Origin: Psychrobacter sp. I-STPA6b
Lineage (GTDB): Bacteria > Pseudomonadota > Gammaproteobacteria > Pseudomonadales > Moraxellaceae
Assembly (NCBI RefSeq): GCF_020662265.1
Contig: NZ_VEWM01000017.1
Span: 1 to 64,000, forward strand
Length of the DNA stretch: 64,000 nucleotides
Direction: 5' to 3'
Made by a program: the position numbers and the translations under genes
Shown here: positions 1 to 11,506 of the stretch, in pieces
Layout of the letters: the number at the start of each line of letters is the position of its first letter
Position numbering within the stretch: position 1 is the stretch's first letter
The notes under the pieces: model-generated
Seen by the model: the letters and a program-made list of their open reading frames with translations, nothing else
Databases searched by the model: none
What the model was told of the DNA's origin: nothing

Positions 1-18
1 ATAAAGATAAAAAACTTC

Positions 19-46
19 TTGACAGTGAGGGAGATTAGCGTATAAT
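19..46 (+). promoter_or_regulatory. rRNA operon promoter P1
   Basis: A perfect -35 TTGACA (19-24) and a perfect -10 TATAAT (41-46) are separated by 16 bp. This is the upstream member of two tandem promoters ahead of the 16S gene, about 470 bp upstream of mature 16S. Near-consensus sigma-70 elements with a slightly short spacer are usual for rRNA promoters. The upstream flank inside the window is A-rich and could act as an UP element, but only 18 bp of it are visible. Confidence 0.8.
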
Positions 47-150
47 ACGCACCTCATCGGGACGAGCTAAACACTTTAATGAAACAATTGATTAATTGTT
101 GAATGGAAGGGTTTAGATTGAAACGAAGAAAAAAAGAATTGAAAAAAAGC

Positions 151-178
151 TTGACAGATATTAAAAACATGATATACT
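151..178 (+). promoter_or_regulatory. rRNA operon promoter P2
   Basis: TTGACA (151-156) and TATACT (173-178) with a 16-bp spacer, preceded by an A-rich run (about 121-149) that resembles an UP element. It follows P1 by about 130 bp, giving the tandem P1/P2 arrangement common for rRNA operons. Transcription from it would give a leader of roughly 330 nt before mature 16S. Confidence 0.75.
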
Positions 179-252
179 GGATGGCTCACTAAGCAAGATA
201 AACACTCAAATATGAGTAACTTCAAATTGAAGGCTATCTTAGTTTAGATATA

Positions 253-277
253 ACATACAATGGAAGACATTGTATGT
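253..277 (+). other. stem-loop in the rRNA leader
   Basis: A perfect 10-bp inverted repeat (253-262 with 268-277) closes a 5-nt GAAGA loop. It lies between promoter P2 and the 16S processing stem. The position fits a boxB-like or other antitermination/processing element in the leader. That role is inferred from position only. Confidence 0.5.
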
Positions 278-292
278 CAACTATTTAAAAGC

Positions 293-314
293 AAACTAAA
301 GAACAACTTGTGTG
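293..314 (+). other. 5' arm of the 16S processing stem
   Basis: This segment is complementary to 2079-2101 just beyond the 3' end of 16S; 19 nt (2083-2101) pair without a mismatch. Such a long-range stem enclosing 16S is the normal RNase III substrate in bacterial pre-rRNA. The 3' arm contains TTGTTCTTTAG, which resembles the boxA antitermination sequence. Confidence 0.7.
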
Positions 315-518
315 GATTTTTGCTGACACAGAATGTTAATGAATTAAAGTTGGTCAAAGACTAACTATAAAAAGATTATCATTCTTTAAGGCAAGAAAAC
401 TCAAAAGTTAATTCATTACGAACATACGAATGAGCAATAAAATGCCAGTAGTCGAAAGACTATACGATTAAAGAATGAGCCAAGATTAGGAATCATCTTA
501 AAAGATTCCAAGAAGATT

Positions 519-2052
<1,534 letters not shown>

Positions 2053-2078
2053 AAAACGACATTCGGTCAGCAAGAATT

Positions 2079-2101
2079 CACAACAAGTTGTTCTTTAGTT
2101 T
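2079..2101 (+). other. 3' arm of the 16S processing stem
   Basis: Complementary to the leader segment 293-314, with one extra base. It lies between the 16S 3' end and tRNA-Ile. It holds a boxA-like TTGTTCTTTAG. Expected to be cut by RNase III when pre-16S is released. Confidence 0.7.
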
Positions 2102-2113
2102 AAGCTAAGCTCG

Positions 2114-2190
2114 GGGTCTGTAGCTCAGTTGGTTAGAGCACCGTGTTGATAACGCGGGGGTCATAAGTTCAAGTCTTATCAGACCCACCA
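2114..2190 (+). tRNA. ileT: tRNA-Ile (GAU)
   Basis: A 77-nt cloverleaf in the 16S-23S spacer. The acceptor stem pairs GGGTCTG with CAGACCC, the anticodon loop is TTGATAA (anticodon GAU), the T arm holds GTTCAAGTC, and the CCA end is encoded. Followed 9 nt later by tRNA-Ala, the standard Ile-Ala spacer pair. Confidence 0.95.
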
Positions 2191-2199
2191 AATAACTAC

Positions 2200-2275
2200 G
2201 GGGCCATAGCTCAGTTGGTAGAGCGCCTGCCTTGCACGCAGGAGGTCAGGAGTTCGACTCTCCTTGGCTCCACCA
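2200..2275 (+). tRNA. alaT: tRNA-Ala (UGC)
   Basis: A 76-nt cloverleaf. The acceptor stem pairs GGGGCCA with TGGCTCC (one G-T pair), the anticodon arm is CCTGCCTTGCACGCAGG with anticodon TGC, the T arm holds GTTCGACTC, and CCA is encoded. Second tRNA of the rRNA spacer. Confidence 0.95.
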
Positions 2276-2526
2276 TGATATAGAGTGAAGCGAAAGCAGA
2301 ACAAAGTAATTTTATATATAGATTATTTTCTTCTGTTTTATACAGATGATAATGACCTGACGAAGGCATTATGATTATTTAAAAACATAGATATGAGTCT
2401 GGGTTAAGTTATATATACACAATATATAATTTAACCTGATAATCAACCTTTAATGACATCAGTTGTTATCCCAAGGGTTGGTTATCGAAAGTAAAGAGAA
2501 CTGAATCAAGCGTAAACATAGGTGAT

Positions 2527-2573
2527 ATCGTTATCATTACTACATAGAATCCTAAGACTAATTGGGGTTGTAT
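2527..2573 (+). other. 5' arm of the 23S processing stem
   Basis: The sequence ahead of 23S pairs with the sequence just after it. Positions about 2560-2580 pair with 5419-5440 almost without interruption, and 2527-2536 pair perfectly with 5461-5470. This is the RNase III processing stem of pre-23S. A further 13-nt perfect complement links 2388-2400 with 5525-5537, next to 5S. Confidence 0.7.
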
Positions 2574-5427
<2,854 letters not shown>

Positions 5428-5545
5428 ACAACACCCAATTGGTTTTGTATAAACAAGTCTTGATAACGATTTTATATCATCCGATTTTACTTAGCTTGAT
5501 TTAGCTTAATATATTTAACACTTTAGACTCATATCTAACCCCCTT

Positions 5546-5660
5546 TGCTGACGACAATAGCAAGATGGAACCACCTGATCCCTTCCCGAACTCAGAAGTG
5601 AAACATCTTAGCGCCAATGGTAGTGTGGTTCGCCCATGTGAGAGTAGGTCATCGTCAGCT
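5546..5660 (+). rRNA. rrf: 5S ribosomal RNA
   Basis: About 115 nt. The terminal helix pairs GCTGACGA (5547-5554) with TCGTCAGC (5652-5659), and the core holds the conserved CCGAACTCAGAAGTGAAAC. It lies about 120 nt after 23S and directly before the operon terminator, completing the 16S-Ile-Ala-23S-5S order. Confidence 0.93.
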
Positions 5661-5670
5661 CCCTATACCT

Positions 5671-5707
5671 AAAGCCCCCTTTAACATTCGTTAATGGGGG
5701 CTTTTTA
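5671..5707 (+). terminator. rRNA operon terminator
   Basis: An inverted repeat AAAGCCCCC / GGGGGCTTT (5671-5679 with 5696-5704) is followed by a T-run. It starts 11 nt after 5S and is a standard rho-independent terminator. Confidence 0.9.
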
Positions 5708-5926
5708 TTGCCTATATCTTGAGATTTCTTACAATACTTCTTTATTCATCGCTCTTCGTTTATCCTTATTTGCCTTTCTCAGTGTAACAGCTATTTTGAT
5801 TTCTCTATTTAAGTTAGTACCTAATGATACAGTAGATTTTAATGATATAGATGCTATGATAGTTTTAATCAGTGGAAGTTAAGTACTGGTATGTATTTTA
5901 TGACGGTCTATTTAAGAGAGTAAATA

Positions 5927-6952
5927 ATGGCAGTAGATTTTTCAAATACTTTAATTGTGGCTATCTCTGCAACGGCTCTTTTTGATTTAAGAGAGTCTGA
6001 GCAGTATTTACAATCTTTAGTCTCTGATGATGAAGCAAATGCTTTAGATTTATTCCGTCGTTATATGAAAGAAAGAGAAGATGAAGTTTTAAGTAAAGGG
6101 GCAGGTTATCCTCTTATTAAGGCATTATTAAATTTAAATTATTGTATAGAACATGGTTGCCAAAAAAGTGCAGATAAGCTACAAACTTATAATTATCAAT
6201 CACCATTGGTAGAGGTCGTGATTGTATCAAAAAGTACACCAGATATTGGTATTCAGGTACTAAACTCTATTCGCCATTATGGTTTAGATATTACACGTTC
6301 AGCATTTATCTCTGGTGAGGGCGTGGCAGATTATATTGCAAATTTTAATGTCGATTTATTTTTAACCACAAATCGAGAGGATGCACAGCAAGTGACAGAT
6401 GCTGGTGTATGTGCTTGTGCTATTTTAGATGCAACCCCTGTCAATACATATGAATTGGATACTGATCAGTTACGAATTGCATTTGATGGTGATGCAGTAT
6501 TGTTTGATGATTCTGGAGAGTTATTATATAAGCAAAAAGGATTAAAGGCTTTTCATGATAGAGAAGCGGCGATGGCTGATATGCCCATTGAAAAAGGTCC
6601 TTATGCTGATTTATTAATTAAGTTGTCTAATCTACAACGACGCTTACCAACACATTTAAATGATAAGCCTATTTGCATTGCTTTGGTAACGGCTCGCAAT
6701 GCACCAGCAGATTTGCGGGCAATTAAGACATTACGAGAGTGGGGAGTCAATGTAGATTTGGCTTTCTTTTTGGGTGGATTAGAGAAAACATCTGTGTTAC
6801 AAACTTTTGCACCGCATATCTTCTTTGATGATTCAATTAAACATATCAATGCTGCTCGACAGGTTGTTCCTTCTGGATTGGTTCCCTATCAGTCTTCTTC
6901 ATTATTGTATCGTGATATGGATATGCAAGGGGCAACTTTAAAGCCTATATAG
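5927..6952 (+). CDS. 5'-nucleotidase family protein
   Basis: A 341-aa cytoplasmic protein that resembles the bacterial 5'-nucleotidase family related to animal cytosolic 5'-nucleotidase I (PF06189-like). Members remove phosphate from nucleoside monophosphates. The diagnostic segment is AFDGDAVLFDD, with the HAD-like D187/D189 pair. A later HIFFDDSIKH resembles the second acidic metal-binding motif of HAD phosphatases. There is no signal peptide or membrane segment. The ATG at 5927 has an upstream GAGAG-type RBS. It stands alone between the rRNA terminator and a convergent gene whose stop is only 14 bp away. The family call rests on motif memory; substrate preference cannot be read from the sequence. 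Confidence 0.8.
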   Translation: MAVDFSNTLIVAISATALFDLRESEQYLQSLVSDDEANALDLFRRYMKEREDEVLSKGAGYPLIKALLNLNYCIEHGCQKSADKLQTYNYQSPLVEVVIVSKSTPDIGIQVLNSIRHYGLDITRSAFISGEGVADYIANFNVDLFLTTNREDAQQVTDAGVCACAILDATPVNTYELDTDQLRIAFDGDAVLFDDSGELLYKQKGLKAFHDREAAMADMPIEKGPYADLLIKLSNLQRRLPTHLNDKPICIALVTARNAPADLRAIKTLREWGVNVDLAFFLGGLEKTSVLQTFAPHIFFDDSIKHINAARQVVPSGLVPYQSSSLLYRDMDMQGATLKPI

Positions 6953-6965
6953 AGCTTGATGTTTG

Positions 6966-7451
6966 TTATATTTTAGGCTGACATACTTCTTGTATTAGTT
7001 TAGGACTGAATTGTTGAGCTTCTACATTTTGTTTGATAGCCGATGGGCTACAGTCAATAATTTGCGGAATAACTTTGGTACTCATACGTCTTTCAAACAG
7101 ATAGATATCAACTTTGCGTAAGTCATGATTGTCTTGATGGACAGCGATGCTGTTTTTATCAATTGCTATAAAACGTACAATTTGCGGTTTGATATAGCTC
7201 CATGGGCGGAACCATACGGAGTTTTCGATGGTTTTGACGACTTGTAATTGTTCAGGTAAGTTTTGGTACTGTTGCTGATACCAGTTGTATTCTTGGTAGA
7301 TTTGAAATCCTAGTATACCTATTGCTGCAAATACAGGTATAAGCCATTTTGGGGCGGGTTTACCTGCTAAGCTACTAAGATGCCGAATGATAAGTGCGAT
7401 GCCTGCTAAGCCAAATCCCGCTGTAATTGTGGCGATAAACTCATAAATCAT
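6966..7451 (-). CDS. conserved hypothetical membrane protein
   Basis: A 161-aa protein of unknown function. The N-terminal third holds two hydrophobic segments (about residues 5-24 and 38-53), suggesting an inner-membrane hairpin. The remaining roughly 100 residues are polar, with conserved-looking aromatic content (WFRPWSYIKPQ), and probably form a soluble domain. A Cys near residue 134 and one near 158 could pair if the domain is periplasmic. It converges on the nucleotidase gene and is followed upstream on the same strand by the DUF1285 gene about 105 bp away, so the two may be cotranscribed. I do not recognise the family. Confidence 0.7.
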   Translation of the reverse strand: MIYEFIATITAGFGLAGIALIIRHLSSLAGKPAPKWLIPVFAAIGILGFQIYQEYNWYQQQYQNLPEQLQVVKTIENSVWFRPWSYIKPQIVRFIAIDKNSIAVHQDNHDLRKVDIYLFERRMSTKVIPQIIDCSPSAIKQNVEAQQFSPKLIQEVCQPKI

Positions 7452-7556
7452 TAAAAAATCCCTTTTATTTGAGAGGGTAAGCTTAGCATATAAAGTTATG
7501 ATGGGGAAAACATTCTATCGCAAAATCAGTTTTTATTGCTTTGATGGCAGTTAGAT

Positions 7557-8186
7557 TCAGTCATTATTGACAGTAATAGCGTAATGTTTACCTGCACTAT
7601 TTAGGGTTAAGGTTGTGTGTTGTCCATTTTCGGTGAGAGTACCAATTTGTATAAGGTGCATATAAACATTGCGAGTAATTAAAGCATACATACCAAAACG
7701 GACAGGAATGTAAGGTCGTAGCTCATTTTGATATGGACGCATGGTAATTTGATGTTCATCATCTAAGTATACGATGTCACCTGTACTGGTTAAAAACTCA
7801 ATCCATTGCTGTTTATCTTTATTGATAAGATTGATATCTGTGATAAAAAACGGTACATCTTCAACATGAATCTGCATTTTTTGCACAGGTGTTTTAAGAA
7901 AAAACTGTGCTTCGTTATTGACTTCTTCTTTCCATAGGATAGTGGCAAATAAGTTAATGAGTGACTGTCTAGTCATTTTTGTGCCTTCATGCCACCATTC
8001 ACCATTGGCTTTAATGACTAAGTCCATTTCTTCTATATTTTCTGGATGCCAGTCTGCTAATGGTGGAATGGCTCTCTCTTTACGTGTACTCATATGTTCT
8101 TTAATATAAGCACTTAGAGAGTCTATATTGTTTAACTCATTGTTATTTATAGTATTATTTTTATTTTTTTCTATGTCTTTTTTCAT
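7557..8186 (-). CDS. DUF1285 domain-containing protein
   Basis: A 209-aa soluble protein. The core from about residue 40 matches the DUF1285 pattern: PPLADWHPENIEEMDLVIKA, then GEWWHEG, then R-x-LINLFATILWKEE, followed by a beta-rich C-terminal half containing VPFFI and a PYIPVRFGMYAL stretch. DUF1285 proteins are widespread in Proteobacteria and of unknown function. The first 25 residues are K/N-rich, and a start at a later Met (residue 32) is possible, though the ATG at 8186 has an acceptable AAGGA-like upstream sequence. No partner gene is evident apart from the membrane protein downstream on the same strand. Confidence 0.8.
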   Translation of the reverse strand: MKKDIEKNKNNTINNNELNNIDSLSAYIKEHMSTRKERAIPPLADWHPENIEEMDLVIKANGEWWHEGTKMTRQSLINLFATILWKEEVNNEAQFFLKTPVQKMQIHVEDVPFFITDINLINKDKQQWIEFLTSTGDIVYLDDEHQITMRPYQNELRPYIPVRFGMYALITRNVYMHLIQIGTLTENGQHTTLTLNSAGKHYAITVNND

Positions 8187-8258
8187 AAAACGTATCCTTA
8201 TATGCGGTTATTAGCCAGCACAACACTGATGATAGAATTAGGGTTATTCATTGATTAT

Positions 8259-8405
8259 TTATTCAGAATTACCTTTCTGAGCAATATTTATTGAGCGTGT
8301 GCCATTTTGTGTGAACTGTTCTGGTACTACTTTAATGCTCACTTTACCATTTCTGATGGTAAAATCGTATCGTGTTTCGTGTGCTTTTCTTTTATAATGC
8401 CACAT
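8259..8405 (-). CDS. small 48-aa ORF or gene remnant
   Basis: An uninterrupted minus-strand frame from ATG at 8405 to TAA at 8259 encodes 48 residues with normal-looking composition: it begins MWHYKRKAHETRYDFTIRNG, continues with a KVSIKVVPEQF segment and ends QKGNSE. The frame stays open for 10 more codons upstream before a stop. The alternating beta-like pattern looks like the end of a real protein rather than random sequence. A Fur-like box lies 38 bp upstream. It may be a genuine small gene or the truncated C-terminus of a lost iron-regulated gene. I do not recognise a family. Confidence 0.35.
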   Translation of the reverse strand: MWHYKRKAHETRYDFTIRNGKVSIKVVPEQFTQNGTRSINIAQKGNSE

Positions 8406-8442
8406 ATTTTTTTCAATGAGTGCTGATGAAAACTTTTAGTAA

Positions 8443-8461
8443 TATATTGATAATCATTAAC
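8443..8461. promoter_or_regulatory. Fur-box-like palindrome
   Basis: The 19-mer here agrees with the E. coli Fur box consensus GATAATGATAATCATTATC at 16 of 19 positions by eye. It lies 38 bp upstream of the 48-aa minus-strand ORF and about 235 bp upstream of the ETF-QO start, so it more likely serves the minus-strand fragment. AT-rich sequence gives chance matches, so this is a candidate only. Confidence 0.4.
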
Positions 8462-8695
8462 ATTTAGTCTAGTTGTGGAATATATGTTTCATCCTACTTC
8501 AACTAGGGTGTCGATGTTGATTTATTTACTAAAAAGTTAGCAAATATACTGGGAAGAGTGGTTGAAATTTTGTATTGCGTTAATGCGTTACAATATTGTG
8601 AGAGTAAGTTTTAGTAATAGCCAAGACCACATGAGACATTGCAAAGATTGATATTGGCAGCAAAAATATAAGCCACCAAGAGTTTAGGAGTCTTT

Positions 8696-10465
8696 ATGCA
8701 CGAGCAGGAAACCCCAAGTCAAGTAACAGATACACCAGTTACTGAAGTAGCAACAACAGATGCAACTGTAGAGGTTGAGACACAACCAGTAGTAGAAGCT
8801 GAGCCAGAGATAGAACGTGAGTCTATGGAGTTTGATGTCATCATTGTTGGTGGTGGTCCTGCAGGGTTGTCTGCTGCCATTCGCTTACGTCAGATGGCTC
8901 TTGAGGCTGGTCAAGAAGAGTTTATGGTATGTGTGGTTGAAAAAGGGTCAGAGTTTGGGGCGCATACCTTATCTGGTGCGGTAATTGAGCCAAGAGCTTT
9001 GAATGAGCTGATTCCTGATTGGAAGGAAAAAGGCGCACCTGTTACGGTTGATGTGAAAAAAGATGAGTTTTACTTTTTGACGTCAGAGAAGAAGTCCTTT
9101 CAAGTAATGGATAGCTTAATTCCAGCACCATTGCATAATGATGGTAATTATGTGGTGTCATTGGGTAATGTGGTGCGTTGGCTAGCAGAGCAGGCAGAGG
9201 AACTGGAAGTGATGATGTTCCCGGGCTTCCCTGCTTCTGATATCCTTTATAATGATGATGGCTCTGTCCGTGGTATTTTAACTGGTGATATGGGCGTTGC
9301 TGCTGATGGCTCAGAGAAGCCAAGTTTTGAGCCAGGTTATGAGCTACTTGCAAAATATACTATTTTTGCAGAAGGATGCCGTGGGCATTTAGGCAAGCGT
9401 TTAATCAGTCGCTTTAATTTGGATAAAGATTCTGACCCGCAGCACTATGCTATTGGTTTGAAAGAGCTGTGGGAGATTGATCCTGAGAAGCATGAAGCAG
9501 GTACAGTTATTCATGGTTTGGGCTGGCCGTTGACGGATACTGGTTCAACAGGTGGTTGGTGGCTGTACCACGATGAGAATAATCAGGTAAGTTTTGGTTT
9601 GGTTGTTGACTTGTCTTATCATAATCCTTATCTATCACCTTTTGATGAGATGCAACGCTTGAAGTTGCATCCTGTTATTCGTAATTTCTTAGAGGGTGGT
9701 AAGCGTATCTCTTATGGTGCTAGGGCGTTAGTCAAAGGTGGTTTGAACTCGTTACCTAAGTTTATCTTCCCTGGTGGGGTATTAGTTGGTGATGATGCTG
9801 GCTTTTTGAACCCTGCGAAAATTAAGGGTACACATACTTCTATGAAGTCAGGTATGCTTGCTGCTGAGGCGGTGTTTGAGGCAATTCAGGCTGGTAGACA
9901 GCATGATGAGCTGGTTGCTTATGAGACATTATATAAGCAGTCTTGGCTTTATGAAGATAACTATGAGGCACGCAACTTCTCGTCAGCGATACACCGCATG
10001 GGTCTATTGATGGGTGGTGGCTTTAACTTTTTAGAGCATAATTTGTTTGGTGGGAAAATGCCACTAACTATCCATGATACGTGTCCAGATTATGAGCAGT
10101 TAGAGCGCTCAGCGCATGCGTATAAGCCTGATTATCCTAAGCCAGATGGTAAGTTAACATTTGATAAGCTCTCTTCAGTATTTATTTCAAATACCAATCA
10201 TGCAGAAGATCAGCCATGTCATTTAAAGCTGACTGACCCAACAGTACCGATTGATATTAATCTACCTATTTATGCTGAACCAGCGCGCTTATACTGCCCA
10301 GCAGGTGTATATGAGGTGGTTCACAATGATGATGGTGGTGCTAAGTTTGTGATTAATTCACAAAACTGTGTGCATTGTAAGACTTGTGATATTAAAGACC
10401 CATCACAAAATATCACTTGGGTGACGCCAGAAGGTGGTGGTGGTCCTAACTACCCAAATATGTAG
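8696..10465 (+). CDS. electron transfer flavoprotein-ubiquinone oxidoreductase
   Basis: A 589-aa ETF-QO, the membrane-associated flavoprotein that passes electrons from ETF (fed by acyl-CoA and amine dehydrogenases) to ubiquinone. The FAD Rossmann motif GGGPAGLSAAIRL sits near residue 52. The C-terminal ferredoxin-like domain carries the cysteines of the single 4Fe-4S cluster (LYCPAGVYE, then NCVHCKTCD). Internal LISRF, GGWWLYHD and KGTHTSMKSGMLAAE segments are typical of the family. The ATG at 8696 has a good TAGGAG upstream. It adds an acidic, low-complexity N-terminus of about 42 residues before MEFDVIIVGG; a start at that later Met would give a more usual length. The ETF subunits are not adjacent. 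A strong terminator follows. Confidence 0.93.
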   Translation: MHEQETPSQVTDTPVTEVATTDATVEVETQPVVEAEPEIERESMEFDVIIVGGGPAGLSAAIRLRQMALEAGQEEFMVCVVEKGSEFGAHTLSGAVIEPRALNELIPDWKEKGAPVTVDVKKDEFYFLTSEKKSFQVMDSLIPAPLHNDGNYVVSLGNVVRWLAEQAEELEVMMFPGFPASDILYNDDGSVRGILTGDMGVAADGSEKPSFEPGYELLAKYTIFAEGCRGHLGKRLISRFNLDKDSDPQHYAIGLKELWEIDPEKHEAGTVIHGLGWPLTDTGSTGGWWLYHDENNQVSFGLVVDLSYHNPYLSPFDEMQRLKLHPVIRNFLEGGKRISYGARALVKGGLNSLPKFIFPGGVLVGDDAGFLNPAKIKGTHTSMKSGMLAAEAVFEAIQAGRQHDELVAYETLYKQSWLYEDNYEARNFSSAIHRMGLLMGGGFNFLEHNLFGGKMPLTIHDTCPDYEQLERSAHAYKPDYPKPDGKLTFDKLSSVFISNTNHAEDQPCHLKLTDPTVPIDINLPIYAEPARLYCPAGVYEVVHNDDGGAKFVINSQNCVHCKTCDIKDPSQNITWVTPEGGGGPNYPNM

Positions 10466-10515
10466 TTGGATAAGATACGCTATCTTAGTAAGTTTTAAAG
10501 TCTGTTGAGATATGT

Positions 10516-10550
10516 AAAACCGTACTTTATATTTAAAGTGCGGTTTTTTT
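10516..10550 (+). terminator. terminator after ETF-QO
   Basis: A hairpin with arms AAACCGTACTTTA / TTAAAGTGCGGTTT (one G-T pair) followed by a T-run, about 50 bp after the ETF-QO stop. The following stretch up to 11036 is AT-rich with no gene that I can support. Confidence 0.85.
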
Positions 10551-11036
10551 AGGGTCTATTCTTTATTTATTGATAAGTCATTATCTGGCTATTGTATGTA
10601 CTTTTTTCGAAATAACATTAACTTATAGCCTCAACAGTCCTCATATGGCTAGAGGTATTTGAGTTGGATCTATTATTTGTCTCTTAGTTTTATGTCGTTG
10701 ATGAAGTGATAAGTTTATTAAGTAGGCGAAAGGTTGTTGGAAATAGATGATTTTTTGAACACTTATTGTCAATTTGGCTAAAATGAGACATAAAATTATC
10801 AAAAAACGCAAAATATAGCTTTTATATTCTTTTTTTGTGTTATAAGATTAGTAGTAAGCAAAGAGTATGTTTCAACTATTACTACTTTGTGTATACTTAT
10901 GTAAATTGTGTTAAGTGTTAGAAGATATTAAAAAATTGCTGGTATTTAAGAGTTTTAGTGCTGTTATATATACCATATCAATTTGAAAGTTACCTTATCA
11001 GGAAGATGAGGTTATTAAATATTCAAAGGAATGTTC

Positions 11037-11168
11037 ATGTTTGTTTTTGCACCTCAAGTATTACCTCATTGCAAGTCTTTGCAACACTCCTCTTACTTTA
11101 GTGACCGTTTTTTTTCTTTATCACGATTGCCTCGTGATGCAAGTTTTATGTATTTAGCACGCCTGTAG
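11037..11168 (+). CDS. possible 43-aa peptide upstream of the symporter genes
   Basis: An ATG at 11037 with an AAAGGA Shine-Dalgarno 6 bp upstream opens a 43-codon frame ending at TAG 11168. It starts MFVFAPQVLPHC and ends DASFMYLARL. It is basic and not membrane-like. It ends 74 bp before the small symporter subunit, in the untranslated leader of that operon, so a regulatory leader peptide is conceivable. Chance cannot be excluded. Confidence 0.25.
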   Translation: MFVFAPQVLPHCKSLQHSSYFSDRFFSLSRLPRDASFMYLARL

Positions 11169-11242
11169 TGTAGGCGTTATTCCTCCCTCGTGTGGCATGT
11201 GTACACACGGTTATTTTTTTATCTGACAGAAGGAGTTGTCAT

Positions 11243-11503
11243 ATGGATTCCCATAAAGCTGAAGCAGGCTATTGGAAAGCCAATGTCCGTTTAATTCTTT
11301 TCTGCCTATTCATATGGGCATTCTGCTCGTATGGCTGTGGTATTTTATTACGTCCTTTACTTGCTGGTATTTCTATCGGCGGGACTGATTTGGGCTTTTG
11401 GTTCGCTCAACAAGGGTCAATTGCAACATTTATTGTGCTGATTTTTTTCTATGCTTGGCGGATGAACAAGTTGGATAAAAAATATGGTCTAGATGAGGAG
11501 TAA
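11243..11503 (+). CDS. small subunit of a sodium/solute symporter (DUF4212)
   Basis: An 86-aa membrane protein of the DUF4212 family, which is encoded directly before VC_2705-type sodium:solute symporters and is thought to be their small subunit. Two hydrophobic segments are visible (about residues 17-40 and 52-72), with the family-typical AGYWKANVRLI at the N-terminus and WRMNKLDKKYGLDE at the C-terminus. The start is placed at 11243 because AAGGAG lies 6-7 bp upstream; an in-frame upstream extension exists but lacks an RBS and adds an atypical N-terminus. The symporter ORF starts 4 bp after the stop, so the pair is translationally coupled. Confidence 0.88.
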   Translation: MDSHKAEAGYWKANVRLILFCLFIWAFCSYGCGILLRPLLAGISIGGTDLGFWFAQQGSIATFIVLIFFYAWRMNKLDKKYGLDEE

Positions 11504-11506
11504 ACT

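Noticed and set aside
5694-5882. 62-aa hydrophobic plus-strand frame after 5S
   Set aside because: It begins inside the rRNA terminator, has no RBS, and its composition is that of AT-rich noncoding sequence.
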